A DNA stretch of 64,000 nucleotides from Ascaris suum (lineage: Eukaryota > Nematoda > Chromadorea > Rhabditida > Ascarididae). The stretch is taken from the NCBI GenBank assembly GCA_013433145.1, contig CM024190.1:5642001-5706000 (forward strand). Reading direction: 5' to 3'. This document shows, in pieces, positions 12,300 through 25,973 of the stretch (within the stretch, counting starts at the first letter, position 1; each line of letters starts with the position of its first letter). The notes below the pieces were generated by a model that had not been told where the DNA came from, made no database searches, and saw only the letters and a list, made by a program, of their open reading frames with translations. Both the position numbers and the translations under genes were made by a program.

Positions 12300-13155
12300 A
12301 CCCGTTGTTTAGCTAATTCGTCTAAACGGAGCTTTCAATGACATTGAAATGGGTATGTTTTTGAGAATGGGATGGAGCGAGCTAACGGTTTGGTAGTTCG
12401 AAGTTGCGAATAAAAGGAGAAATCTGTGTTGGCGATTTGAGTGGCATAACAGTCACGCGCATTAAAGAGAAAACTTGAACTCGTCGATGGATGTTCGTTA
12501 ATTATTAAACTTTCTGCTTTAAATTTACGCATAGCTGATCGGCAAAATATAATTTATATCGATGTATTAGCTTTGACAACAATTATAGAAGTAAATCCAC
12601 CATATAAATGGCATATTCGCCCCTTTTGGTGAATAATGAGAGTCGAAGGTGGCCACACAGCGCGCTCTACGAAACGCATTAGTCTTCCCACTAAAAAATA
12701 AAAAATTTTTTCGTTGAACTGCTGATATTAGTCCGATCGTTTCAAAAATTCACCGCTAATTTGAGCGTGGTTTACATCATTCGAGCAAATTTTTTGATAA
12801 CAACTTCAGCGTGTGATTCTTCAAACCCAATTTTTACATTCACAAACAACCTGTCTGTCGCCTGTCTTCAGCAGCATTTTCAGTGTGTAACTTCACTTCT
12901 ATTGTGAAATATGTTGCATTGGAATAAGGTTGACGAACGGAACTTCAACGATGCCACTATACCACTAGCTAGTGACGAAAAACTTCGACTGTTGTTTTTT
13001 TCGCAGCTATCGAGAAAGACAAGGAAATCAGTGAGATGTGTCATTTAGCGCAAGATCAAAGCTAGAGACTATCAAAAAAACTCATTCTGCATCTACCTGA
13101 GGTTACTAGGTAAGGCAAGAAATTAGAGCCCAAAGCACAATTTAAAAAGCTGAAT

Positions 13156-14209
13156 GTGCAATCGTGCCCCGTCATTCTTGCTTTCGCTAGAAGAGTTCAT
13201 GAGAGAGCTGCACGAGTATTTAACAAGAAAGACAAGTTTATCACGTCAGTTCATAGCTTTTTCTTCGAAATAATTTCAGCAGTTCTTATATGTTGTGGAG
13301 TAGTTTGTCCTCTTCTGAAAACGCATAAACCATACGAGATAAGGACAATGAAGGACAACAAAGTCTCGCAAAAAAAAACACTGAATGTTTTCGATGACCT
13401 TAGAAGAGGTAAGTAAGGTTCGTTGTAGTGCTTTTTTTTTCTTCATTATTGAGGTCCAGTTTTTTTGAATGACAGAAATAAAAATGAATTGTACAGAAAC
13501 AAGTGCATTAGTAACGATGCAGAGGTAACGCTGTCAATGAGGAAAATATGGTGCGAAAGCGAAAAAAATCGCATCGTAATAATAAACAACTCAGTTGCAC
13601 AAAATGAAGTTATCAACGTTGTCATCATTATTCAAACAAGAAGCGTTGCATCAAAGGCAATCTGAATCTGACATTTTGATTCGGCATGCTGCACTGATTG
13701 GAACATCAATGGGAAGATAATCCTCAAAGCACCGAAGAGCTCTGGATTCCTTGAAAGCTATTATTTTTTACTGACCATCAGACGGAACGTACGTCGAGCT
13801 CGAGCAATTAGGAAATGGACCAATGTTCCCGATGTTTTACATGTAGACAAACAGCATGACTGTCAACTTGGATATCGACTGAAATAGGTCATATGAACAT
13901 TGTAGTTAATATATTCAAAGAAAAGGTCGAAAGGTGAAGCAAATGGTGAATACTGTAAGGTAGATAAGCCGGTTATACATCAAGCGAGAATAGTGCGCCG
14001 TGCAAGGCAAGTCAAAGAAGGTCAAGAGCATACAGGCGGATCAAACGACTGCTCAGCATGTGTCGTGAGTCCAGCCTGAGGCAGAATCGAGAGGGTATAA
14101 AATGGGCTGATGTTACTTATGAATTCATTGCAGCTGCCGCGTTGTTAGTATCATCGAGCAGCGCTACATGCGTCGGTGTGAGCGGATGAGGAGATCGGAG
14201 GCAGCATGA
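13156..14209 (+). CDS. possible exons of an unrecognised + strand gene
   Basis: Two exon-like pieces. The first, up to 13408, encodes FARRVHERAARVFNKKDKF, a hydrophobic stretch EIISAVLICCGVVCPLL that could span a membrane, and KTLNVFDDLRRG, then a strong donor (GAG|gtaagtaag). The second, 14134-14209, follows a clean acceptor (ttcattgcag) and reads CRVVSIIEQRYMRRCERMRR to a TGA. Their phases do not join directly, so at least one exon between them is missing. A short frame at about 13,757-13,887 ending CQLGYRLK could belong. Function unknown. Confidence 0.33.
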
Positions 14210-14780
14210 GGTTTGGCTTCCGGATCATGCTGACGATCCAATCCATCCTTGTGAACGAGTCCTTACTTGCTTGTCGTCTGACTGTGCAAGTGCGACAAAC
14301 TCTTCGACCTTATGCCTGTATCGTCTCGCAGTTTATTCGACCGAATCTTGACAGAGGGTTCAGATCCTGAAGGAGACCTAGACGAATAGACGAGCCAAGG
14401 GAAGCTGACCCTTACAATATACATACATCGTTATTTCAAATTCCACATAAAAAACCATATAGACAGGAGGTGAAGCACTAAGGAAATAAGACACTTCCAC
14501 GGGATTTCCTGCTTCACCATTACAAAATATTGTTTGACTGTGCTACACTGAGATGTCTGAGACATGTTTCGGCGTCAAAACACAAGTAAGTACATCATCG
14601 CGCGGCGATTCTTTGAACTCGGGTATTTACCATTTATCAACATCGTTCTGAAATCCTTCAGTACGTCAGAACATAGTTCAAAAAAGTGAAAAATCCTTCG
14701 GTGTTGAACGGATGAGACAAAAGTTTATAGATCGCAATGAATAATTTTAAGAAAGCGGAAACAATCGATGATAGATTTAC

Positions 14781-14949
14781 ACGTTGTTTTAAGATGTGTG
14801 CTTTTGAGCGATAGATTTCTTCATTTCGCTCTAAAATTAGGCCAACGTCGCTAAATGTCGACCACTTCGAGGTCAAAAAAGCAGAAGTTTTGATGCGTTT
14901 GCGCTCAGCGAAATTATCATCGTCTACTACTTGTGGCACTTCGACGATA
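14781..14949 (-). CDS. internal exon of an unrecognised minus-strand gene
   Basis: The minus strand reads IVEVPQVVDDDNFAERKRIK, then LTSKWSTFSDVGLILERNEE, ending ILKQR at a donor (CGT|gtaaat). An acceptor-like AG precedes it. It has 56 codons with an acidic start and a charged helical end. It may connect to the minus-strand exon at 12.2 kb. I do not recognise the protein. Confidence 0.4.
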
Positions 14950-15419
14950 CTTCTTAAACTTCATTTCACTACAATTACAGTGAAATTTTCCTTCTCGTTT
15001 CTTTGTTCAATATCTTCTTTCTACTTAATTATTTATACTACTCAGTGTTTCAAACACTATGAACGTCTATACGAATCATGAAGATCCCCATTTCCTCAGC
15101 AATTATTCATCATTCACCATTTTTTGCATTGAGCGTTTCGTCGCATCGTAACGAAAAAAAATGCATATGCCTATACGAGCGTTTTCAGTAAAGGAACAGC
15201 GACAGCCAGCATGCCTACTGCTATAGCTAAAATTGAAGCCAAAAGCCTCCTGTCGTTGAAGCAGTGGATTTTTCGCAATTTCAGTGTGGCCCAGTGTTAA
15301 TGCAACCATTCATGTTTTGCCGTTGCAGTCGTTAAACTAGACTCCAATTCAAACTTATCGGTCTTCCGTTTCATATACTTTCATTGCTCTTGAAAAAAGT
15401 TAGAGATGCATTTTCTGCG

Positions 15420-15429
15420 TTTATTACAG
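15420..15429 (+). promoter_or_regulatory. candidate trans-splice acceptor for the collagen mRNA
   Basis: The T-rich tract ending tttattacag lies 29 bases before the collagen ATG with no exon upstream of it. This is the usual position for spliced-leader addition in nematodes. The cis alternative, a noncoding first exon, cannot be excluded. Confidence 0.45.
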
Positions 15430-15458
15430 ATAAGAGTGTGTACCATTGTGAAGTACGA

Positions 15459-18400
15459 ATGAATACAAGTGAATTGAACGAATCGCGTGAGTTCGCCTAT
15501 CGTCTTGCGATAATAATTGCCTTAACGGTTTCTTTTATACCGTTAGTGTGTCTAATTTCGCTGGTACCCACACTCAGTCAATATGTCGCAAATGTGAATC
15601 GACAAATCAATGGTGATATCACATTCTGCGAGGTAGGAAAGAAGACTCGTTACCGGTGGTAACAACCTTTAGACAGCTTCCTTCCCAGACTTCACATTTC
15701 ATTAGCTTTACCACACACACTGCAAAACTACATTGCAACTCTCATGAGTTTCCATTGCATGACATCTATGCAATCCGTCCATATTGAATAAGTCAACAGC
15801 ATCTGTGAATGCAATGGACGCAAAAAACACGATATCCTTACGAAGTGAACTGTATCACCTTGAATAAACTCTCCAGGATCATATGCTGCTTCGGATTTTA
15901 GCAAAGGGGTATGAACAATACACGATATCTAAAAGGAATGGGAGCAGGTCATTGTTTCAGTTTCATAACAGAATGGAGAGGGAGGGGGGGGGGGAGAGGG
16001 GATCTTAAGAGTTATCTCATTGAGGATGAAGCGGATGCTATTCTTTGATATTCTCTCTCCCAACAACTTTAAAAAGACATGAATAAAAATTCAGATTGTC
16101 CGACAGGACGATCCTTTGCTGTCGTTGCAATAATTAGTCAGCAAAAAGTTCTATATAGACGTGGGAATGCTAAATAATTCTAAGAGAAATCCGCAAAACC
16201 TTTCGATTAACGCAATGCCTAATAATGTTTCCACTTTCGGTGAAATTTTTCTGAACCTATTACAAAGAAAAACTTTTTCTCAACAGGAAACAGTAGTTGC
16301 CGTGAAGAAGTATTCAACGTTCGATATGGGCAACCGAACGAAACGCTCGCAATACGAAACATACGTAAAATTTCGATTTTGAATGAATAATTTCTAATTC
16401 TTCTTTTACAATTTTTAAAGGACCTTCCATATAAAAACTCAAATTTCTTCTTTATTTGGTTCCCAAAAGATTTCTCTTCAATATGTAAATATGAGAAAAA
16501 TCTCTCCCCGACTTAAAATTGTGTTGGAGACGTTTTGATTGAATTAGAAATAAAAAAGTTCCAAGTGAGCACATAATTTACAGTATTGATTAATATGTTA
16601 TTCGTAGGAATTTTTTTTTTTTGTGAAATGAGAGTTGTTTGACCTTTGAATTGTTTAACTTGGGATCAGCATAGAGAGAGAAGAATATTTGTTAACATTC
16701 CCTTTCAACATATCAGCGAAGTTGGATGGCCCATTTTGAAACTCTGTTAGGATGCGCTCCTTTAAATACGGTTAGAAATATGGGAAAATAAGGCGTACTT
16801 CGCCGATGGTATAAAATACGCACGACGCTAAGTATATAGAGGATATGGTTTTAAAGGTTTTAAAGAAAGCAAAATCCAACAAGAAAATATAAAATGTTTC
16901 AGAGTTTTTGTGAGAGGAAGGGGGCGGGAGGGTTTGGGGTTAGACGAGCCAAGTAATTACCTCAATGACAATTCAAATTGAATAGTGTATAATTTCTCTT
17001 TGAGATTCCTAAGTTTACCTATAAAACTTGCTTCGAACAGTGAGAATTCGTTACATCTTCCTCCTGCGAAGGAGTTCTGAGTACTTGGCATAATTCCCTA
17101 TAAAATATATACAGTTTGCTTGTCTTAGTTGAAAAAAAAAGATGGAATAACTTTAACAGCAAACGTTGAAAACGTTCAGGACGACAATACGGCAGTAAAC
17201 GATGACGGACAAGAGGATGCCAAAGGGCACCCATCACAATCTGATGCACTTGTTAGAATTCATATTCTTCCTGGCGACAGTTCGTCGTGCAGGTTCCTTG
17301 AATTTTCTACTCTTTAAAATTCAAACCTCAAAGTAAGAGCCGCTCAGATTTCATTGAGTAATTTAGTGGTTGCGGACTGCACGATGCGGACAACAATGTC
17401 ATCACAGGTTCATTTCCGTTTTTCACGCGGCTTCTTGTAGTTAACAACTTTTATTTTTTCTTTTCACTCCACAAATTTAATCGACTCTGCACCAGCTATA
17501 CCCGTTCATAATCTTTTCCTAGCTGCTGAGGAAACTTTGGTTGGTTGCATGAGAAAATTCGTTTGTTTAGCTCTATACAACTCAGACGCTTTTTTTTGCC
17601 GTGAAAAATTCATTCAAAACTGGTCGAGTAGGCTTAAAAAAGACGACTATAAGATGAGAGAAGGCTCGGGAAGTAAGAAGGATGCAAAGGGGGCTCTTTG
17701 GGCTCTTGCAAATCTTCAGTGAGATTTACAACGTGCGTCTCACTTTATATTACTGGGATCAAAATTTGAGCTAACCAATAACTGTAAAAATTTCTGGATT
17801 TCCGCCATTGAGCGCCGTTGGAGAGCAACATTTAAGGAATTGGATAATATCGAATTGCTTGCCGAAAATCCTTGCACATTATTTGAATGATGAGGAATGC
17901 TAAACATGTTCGTCGGGACTATTGAAACTCATTCCGATCGCAGTTACCTGCATTACCTATCGATGTCGGAGATGAGCAGATCATTTCTTCCTTCTAGTTT
18001 TTATCAAAATGGCAAAGATGTTTCGGATAGGCTTAGCAACTTTCTAACATCTAGTAAGCTCACGAAGAAAGATCATGTCGCGTACACTTGTTTTTTTTGT
18101 CAGAAGTGAATATCCATATTTCAAAGCCGAGAAAATTTTCCACGTGAAAGATTGACTACCTGTTTGAAAATTTAAAAGGATAGAATTGAGGCGTGCTTAT
18201 GAATTATCATTTTTCCGTCTATGATAAATTCTTCAATGAAAAAAAAAGAACTTAAGCGGAGAAAACCGCATGACATTTGAAAAGAGTTAGAACACCAACG
18301 CATCGGTAAGCAATTTCTTGTAATCCAATACTCGCCGCCATTTTGACCGCTAAGGTCAAACAAACTTGCGGCGAATGTACGAGCGTAATACGCTTGAAAA

Positions 18401-21400
18401 GCATACCAACCAATCAACAGGAATTTCCCTTCTGATTTATCCAGGTGATATTTGCATAAATGTGAGGCGTAAAAAATGAGCATTCAAATTAATTTTCATA
18501 CGACAACTGCAACAAACCATTAGCGACAAATCGGAAATAATAAAGTGCAGAGGAAACAAAAAATTTCAAAGAATCCCATTTAGTTTTTCAAAAAAAAATT
18601 GAACTAGACTGCTACCTAGCTAATTTCTTTTATCACTTCACTGCCACAGTACCTTTTATACCGCTACGAGTTTACTCCTTAGAGTGGTATGAAAACTGTT
18701 GAAGTGAAAAGAAACAAAACTTCTATGAAGTTATTAGCGTCTTCACTAATCCGAAAGTCGGAAAATGAATCAAACAAACCGCACTCGCAGAGGATTACGG
18801 AAACGCTCTCAACGATTACAGAAGCAACGAAACACTAGTATGTGCTTTCCAACCAACTGCGATTGTTCAGTCAGTGTGTATAGCAGTTTTGATAGCCGAT
18901 TGTTTGATTCAAAGGTTTTCGTAGTTAGGTGTGAGTAAGAAGAACGCCCGTTCTGATTTAAATTCAGTCTTCATTATAAGCTTCTAACATAAGATATTTT
19001 ATAGGCATTAAAAAGTTCGGAACGTTATAATTATTAAGGCAATATATTTGCAAATTTGTTCCAGTTGTAAAGCACCACCAGGTGCGAAAGGTCTTCCGGG
19101 TCGAAAGGGAATGCGAGGCCCTCGGGGACCACCAGGCGCGCCCGGTATGCCAGCACGTATTCCATGTGAGCCACCAATAGACCTAAAGAAAATGTGCCCT
19201 GATCCGTGCCCACCAGGTGAACAAGGACCGCAAGGGTCACAGGTATGTCAGAAGTTTGACTCGCTCTACAGTGCTGCACTTTCTCATTGCAGCTTATTCT
19301 TCATACACGCTTACATGAACGACGAACAAGTCATTTAATCCTAAATCAAGTTCTTACCTGCCATCATTTCCTGTGGAACATTTGCAAATGAAGGTTGCAT
19401 GTTTGCAAAGACAAAGTTGCAATATTGCACCATAGTTGAAATCAATTAAACCATTTAAAGTGAACCAAAACGTTGATTTTTCGTAGTTTTCATCGTTTAG
19501 AACGTCACTTTCGAATAGATACAGCGCTCCAGCTTGTGCGGACTATAAAATAATTTGAACAGCTTTTCAATGGCAATGTACGACAGAAGGGATAGCCGAT
19601 CTACTCTCCTCTATTTTTTTGAGCAATTGAGATACACCACAGAAAAGCTTAAAAAAAGCCTGAAATGTTGTCAGCGATCAGATGATACAACGATCGATCA
19701 TCGTATAAAAATCAACTTCAAGCTAGTCAGCTTCGCCCACTCTGTAGAATTGAGCTCATCGAATAGGTGACAGCAGAAAATGGAATGTGCCCTATTAAAA
19801 TATAATAATATTAAGGGAGACCGTAGCCGAATTTTTACGGCAGCTAAAGTTACTCTCGTCATTGCATCTGCTTACACTGAACTCATAAAAAAGCGCTTCT
19901 ATAATAGTGCTGATATAAAGAATAGCTCAATTAAACTGCTTTCTTGAATTCCATCGAGTTATAATACATTTACCTCTGCCCATTTACTTATAGAATGATA
20001 TCTATGAAAGGATTGAGATTCTACGTATTATATGCGTTTGACTATAGGGTCCACCAGGAGACAAAGGGCCACCAGGCGTCGTGGGACGGCACGGCAAGAA
20101 CGGCGAAGATGGGAACATGGGACCAGCTGGACCAAGAGGACCACCTGGAATACCTGGCCTCGACGGTGACGTAGGTGAACCAGGCGTTGATGCAGTACCA
20201 AGCCCGTTCATACCAGGTCCACCAGGGCCCATAGGAGATATTGGGCCCATTGGGCCACCAGGTAAGCAGCGCACCTCCAGCAGCAAATTCCTTGAACCTC
20301 AGAACAATTACATCTCTGAGTTATTATGACAAAACAACATAAAGCGCTTAAGCAGAAGTTTGGAGTTCCATATTTCAGGACCGAAAGGCATGCCAGGTAT
20401 CGATGGACCACCAGGACCCTCAGGGAAACGAGGTCCAGCAGGACGTAACGGCCTTCCAGGGGAAAGAGGAGCGCCTGGGTTACCTGGTCCAATCGGCGAC
20501 TCGGGTCCCGATGGTGAAAAAGGGGTACGCTTGCTGAAACCTCTGTTTCTTATTGTACCATATCTCCTTTCAGAGTGTCCCTTTTGTGCCCATTACCCAT
20601 TACTGAAAACAATTTCTTTTGGTGCAACCACACAATTCATTCTGAAGCTCTAAATGCTTCATAATTAACTAAAATAGCAGGTAATAGAATAAAAGCTAAG
20701 CGAATATATGTGTATTCAAAGCGAAAGTACCTCAGAGATCGAAGTGTATTCGAGAGACAAGAGTTTTCGTTGAACTGTTGTTGAGCAAACATTGCAACTT
20801 AATGAAGGCAATCGCTGAACAAATAAATCTTAGCTAGCTTGCAAAAATGAATTAGTCTGTGAAATTTTCCACCTAAAATAAGATATAAAAAACTGAATCT
20901 TCTCATAAAAGTAAAAATATGAGAAGAAACGCAGAGAAATTGAAGTTCTCTTCTTTTTGTTTTTGATTAGCGATGTGGAGTTTAGCATTTTAGACTCTGC
21001 GATATTTCATTAAAATCTCTAAAGAACTTTAAATCCGTCTCAAAAATCTTTCATGATTTTCAAATATGTTGAAAATTTTCATATAAACGCTATAGGAAAA
21101 AAAAAAAACGAAACGATGAATTTTAAAAGACTCGTAAACTATTAATACTGTAAGGTGGATTACGGAGAAAGAACTATATACGGTTAGAAAACGAGGTTGA
21201 TTGACACTTTGGTGCCTACTACTGATTTTCACTTTTATCCTACTAGCTTATCGAGTGCAAAACTACACTACAATTTTAGAAGTTATACTATAAAAATATA
21301 GAAGTCTTACATCGACATCTAGTAATAGGCACATCCGTTCGCTTCTGAAATCGTTAAACCTCGGAAGTTGTGCCTCCGAGCGACAAAACTTACATCAACA

Positions 21401-21613
21401 AACCGCAAGTGTGCAGATCTCTTGTGAAAGCATGACAATCAATGATGCCATTTTCCAATGATTGACTAATACTTACGCTTTTCAGCTCCGAGTAGCGCTG
21501 ATTTATCGAAAGTGATACATGGTAATTGCAATTTTCAGGTGTGTCCCACATATTGTGCAACTGATGGTGGAGTGTTTTTCATTGAACCTCCCGAATGGTT
21601 CTTTCGCGATTAA
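15459..21613 (+). CDS. cuticle collagen, complete seven-exon gene, 342 residues
   Basis: A structural collagen of the nematode exoskeleton, secreted by hypodermis and trimerised. Exons are 15459-15632, 16287-16364, 17129-17292, 19065-19242, 20048-20261, 20379-20524 and 21539-21613, all in phase. Residues 1-58 are the Col_cuticle_N domain: a membrane segment ([19 protein letters not shown]) then [12 protein letters not shown]. Exon 2 carries the furin-type site RTKR. Exon 3 encodes an unusually acidic linker ([17 protein letters not shown]) ending in a Cys cluster. Exons 4-6 encode Gly-X-Y repeats with interruptions holding paired cysteines (CPDPCPPG). The last exon gives [14 protein letters not shown], the C-terminal signature of one collagen subgroup; I recall DPY-17-type collagens ending this way but cannot confirm orthology. 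The start was chosen as the ATG nearest the conserved N domain; an in-frame upstream codon at 15384 precedes the trans-splice site. Introns reach 1.8 kb. Confidence 0.92.
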
Positions 21614-21738
21614 ACACTCACTCAGCTTTGTAATAATGATTACATTATTTGTAAATACTTCATTTGGTGCTAATATTTTAATAATAAAAGCGACACAAAT
21701 TTGATAAACGAAAAAAGTTTGTAAATTCATTCATTTTC

Positions 21739-21744
21739 AATAAA
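21739..21744 (+). terminator. poly(A) signal of the collagen gene
   Basis: AATAAA lies 125 bases after the collagen stop. A second AATAAA at 21683-21688 is an alternative. Confidence 0.5.
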
Positions 21745-24104
21745 AATAGCAAATACAACTATCATAATGATGTAAAAAAATAGTGTTTTTAATTTATAAT
21801 GCAAATGGTCGCATTTATACTCAGTCGAAATCTAGTTATCAAATTTATCACCAATCTTAACAATAAAATACTAGAGTAAAAAAAATCATTTTGAAACAAA
21901 CATAATCCCCATATGAAATTTTTAGTTGGTTTTCACCCTTTATGGTACTCGTCTAAGTTATAAGAAATGAGGGATTGGGTGGAAAGTATTTTTTGAAGAT
22001 CGAGATAGAAGGAAGAAACCAAAGCACTTCGTTATATTTAAAAACTGAGAAAAAACCACACAGCATTTGAGAAAATATTAGAGTAATGTTCGTAATGAGT
22101 AAATTCTTACAATTTTCTAACGTTTTAATAACTTTTATAGTATGTTGTGAATATTATTCCACTACTCATAACAGCAGAACTCATCAAGTAGGGACATATA
22201 TGTAAACTGAGTTATTACGCTTTATAGTGAATATATTTCTCAATAAAATTTGATGAAGCATTTTATTCGCTTTACAGAGGAAATGACAACAAATGTTATA
22301 CGCCTGATATTTCGAAATATCGTAAACTAAAATAAAATCAGTCTGTAAGACAAGGAACTAATTAGGTAAACACTGGGTTGTCTCAAATGCAGACGTAGCA
22401 TTATTAAACACTATACTCTAAATTTGAGAAATAACATGCTAGACATTTTGTTGCTGCTATTATAACATTTGCTATCATTTCCTCACAGTATTTCTCTATA
22501 TTATTGGGATAATTGATTGATTTCTCTACAAAGAGTTTGAGTTTCTTTAATAAACTAATATCAACCATTGTTTCATGAGTAAGTTACTATTAATTATTAT
22601 TTATCTCTCTTCCTCTAATAATATATACCTAGATTAATAATAGTAGTTATTAGTGTGCGCTACATTGTAGACAAAGAAAAACGAAAACTTCAACGTTTTA
22701 TTGAAAACGCTTCTATAAACGATGAATGTAATTTTATGATATCTCTTGTGTTAGCATTCTCTCTTCCGCATATTCTATACAACAATTTTCTTATGCATCT
22801 ATGCGAAATTAATCGAATGCAAAAATATTTTTCAAAATATTTCATAGATTTATTTCGTCTTTTGTTTATTTGTTTGAAAAGTTTGCACTTTCACGGGCAT
22901 ACTCTCGCCTTTTTTTAAATGAAAACATTCTTACCGATTAATAAAATTATTGAGGAAATTTTTCATTAACTTCTTACTTCTTAATGCCACTCATTGCGTC
23001 CTTTAGCTAGTGCAAGTTTTCAAAAAAGGGTTGATTTACAGCACGTTTTTGAGTTGCAATAATGCATTCCATTACGCACATCTACTGAATTACCAACAAA
23101 CCAAAATAGCGCATCAACTGCTCTACGAATATTTCTGCATTTGAGCCTTCTATCAAGCGCCAACTGATCAAAGCGGTTTCCTAGGAACTATTTAATCTGG
23201 CGACAGCTCTTAATTTTTCAAACCAAAATGGACTTCCGAAGAGACCTTCTAACATCTGGTGGTTTCAAAAGAGGAGAGAGGGGAAGAAAGAGGCGGAAGT
23301 GAGGTAGAGAAAGGTGGTAGCGATTTCAAGATGCCGTTCTCGCTTTTATTCATAGAATTGAAACAACTGGCTTGAATAGCAAAAAGCAAACAGATTATAT
23401 CGGAACCAAACATGACAGATAGGGGAAAATTACGCTACTATTGGATTTTACAGCTGACTGGCTGGCCGGCTAGGCTCAGCCGTCAGTGATAAGAATAAGC
23501 TGAAGATGGTCCTCGACCTCAAAGCCCGGAAATCATTCCAACTTAATTCTTAAGAAAAGCCCAATTCTGGACCCAATTACAAAACTGATCGTACGTTGCA
23601 GCTTGAGCAGAAGCCAGTGCCTATGAATTTCTGGTAACTGAATTTAAAAGCATTTTGGTTTTATTGGAACAGCATCAATAAGCATGATCGAAAAATGGCT
23701 GACGACCCTCCCCACTCCCCCCCCCCTCCCTCTGCCCTCTTACCCTTCGTGTCTAAGAAGACAAAAACTCATGAGTACCGACGAAGTGTAAGCAAGAAAG
23801 TATTATGGAAATAAAGTACATTTCGATATTTTGAAGAAAGGGTTTTCAGGTGTAAGTTTCATATGGGAATGCATCAAGCGAACATTTAGCCTAACACTTG
23901 AAAGCATAATGAGTTACTGCGCCATTGATCGCTGTGCTTTGTCACAATTTTTGATTACCTATGTCTAATTTAAAATATCGATAAAACTATTGATACATTT
24001 TTGAATTATTGTAGAAATAAGAAGCGAAATTTATTAAAAGTTATGCATTATAAAACGTACTAAAATAACACTTTTTTGAAGAAATTCACATTCAACGTTT
24101 GCAG
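21745..24104. other. AT-rich intergenic or intronic stretch
   Basis: No confident gene. A short piece at about 22,670-22,730 has an acceptor-like tgtag, a charged frame (DKEKRKLQRFIENASINDE) and a GT donor, so it could be an upstream exon of the coiled-coil gene that follows. A GC-rich patch with small inverted repeats lies near 23,450-23,490. A C-run (23,706-23,745) gives a minus-strand G-quadruplex motif. Confidence 0.35.
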
Positions 24105-24326
24105 TATTGTTTGGATGTCACAGAGGTTGAGGAGGAACTCAATGAAGAAATTTTTGAAATTCAAAAAATGATCTGCAGACTTCAATTATTGCTTCAACGT
24201 ATGTTGTGGACCTCACTGTAACACTGAACTAAGCTAGGAACTTCTGCACTAAAGAAGCTGTAAGTAATTCTTATCACTGAATATTTCTGTAATGCAGACT
24301 GTATCCGAAGGAAATTGCCGGATTGA
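24105..24326 (+). CDS. last two exons of an unrecognised small coiled-coil protein
   Basis: Exon 24105-24198 follows gtttgcag and reads YCLDVTEVEEELNEEIFEIQ, then KMICRLQLLLQ, a heptad-like acidic then hydrophobic helix. It ends at a good donor (CAAC|gtatgt). The phase-matched exon 24298-24326 follows taatgcag and reads HCIRRKLPD to a TGA. The 3' end is therefore well defined but the 5' part is not. Size and helix pattern resemble subunits of small coiled-coil complexes; I cannot name one. Strand and splice logic are consistent. Confidence 0.5.
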
Positions 24327-25973
24327 AATGTTCGTATCCCTCTCTCAACGTATGCATATAGAATCGAAGCGTTCCGTTCACAATAGAAAGAACAAGCTTG
24401 CCGTGTGAGAAAAGTATTTCAAAATCGCTCTAAGTTTACTTTGTAATTAGCATCGAATTGCAGCGTTCGACAATTTCATCAGGACTTCAAATGATCTCCT
24501 AAGAAGCTGAAAAACTAAGTTCACATTTTATTATGAAATCAGTATATCGGAAAGGTGGCCGAATATTTGCGCTAGAATAAACAAGAAGGATCTAATGAAG
24601 CGAATAAAGCGGCTCGACAATTGTTTTTGATTTAAAAAAAAAACCCTGCATAAGATGGTGGAGTGGAAAAAGGGAATGTTCTGTGGTAATCAATTTTGAG
24701 CGTCACTTATGACAATCAAACAAAAAAGAGCCATTAAAGAAAGACGGTTGTATGCTTTGCTTTATGTTACTTCACATTTTTCCCTCAACGGTTTAGGCTT
24801 TTACCTTGCATCTTTCTGTCGCTCTACCATAAAGCATGTCTGTCTTTAAATCGGCGGCCACATAATGCTTGTTAGGCGACATTGATAAAAAGTCAATCTC
24901 TCAATAAGGTTAACAAGAAAACCACGATGGAATTCGTCGAAATGGAAAAATTTTTTCATTTTCTAAGTGCAGCATATCAAATGTTTTTGTTGGAAATAGA
25001 AGAAAAAATATTTTCGAACGGAGACTGCAGTTTATTACTTATTAGGGGAGAATTTAAGCAATAACTTAGTTTTGAGCAGTGTTTAGAAAAGACCTCCACG
25101 AAAATGAAAGAACAAACCTAGCCAGCAAATAAAGCGCAAGAATTAGCAATAAGGATAGATAGGCCTCTAACACCTCTATCTTGTCCAATATCCTCTTCAA
25201 CTATTTAATATTCAAGCTCTCTGAAGTGAATCTCCTGTTAATTTCTGAAATAATAACATATTTTTTAAAACGCTCGATGAAACCTCCACATCAGATGGAA
25301 GTCTTTTCTTTGTACAAATTAGCTTCACTATCTATTTTCCTTTCACAAAGATGTCTGCTGCACACGCCACACATATTCGTTGCCAACAAGCATATATGCG
25401 GGCTTGAAATGCGAATAAAATATAAAACACCTGATCGATTGAAAAAATGATTGGAGTATGATTATGTGAGCTCTTTCGTGATTACTGTGAAAAACTTCGA
25501 TAAAATTTAATAGCAATTACTAAAATCCACTGCAATCAATCTATGAAATTTATAAATAGGTCAGAGCGCAATGATAATAACCACATAATACAACGCATTC
25601 ACGCATAAAAAAAGCACTTAAATATTCTTCAATGTTATATCGATGATTTATCCGGCATTATTTATGATAATTTTCGAAATCAGTGAATACACTAAGGTGG
25701 ATGGCTTTTATTCGGTTGTTAAAGAAGGAAAATGACCAACTTATTTGGAATTTGACAAGCGATTCTGGTATCTAATGTTAGTATCGCAATCGCGAAGCAA
25801 TTCTGTGATTCACCTTCGAATTGTTTGCAATGTGAGCATCGCAAAATGGATGCTATTGTAATGATAGCCTAATCGATTGCAAATGTTTGGATGTATTGCT
25901 ATTGTTACCAATTTGATTCAATGAAATGTTTTTCAGAGAAATGTTTAATTCAAAGAAAATAAAAGAAGTGAAA
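24327..25973. other. no gene recognised
   Basis: AT-rich sequence with chance open frames of up to about 90 codons (for example 25181-25450) that lack splice or family support. Confidence 0.35.

Noticed and set aside
20002..20492. Proline/glycine-rich minus-strand frames
   Set aside because: Antisense shadow of the collagen Gly-X-Y exons.
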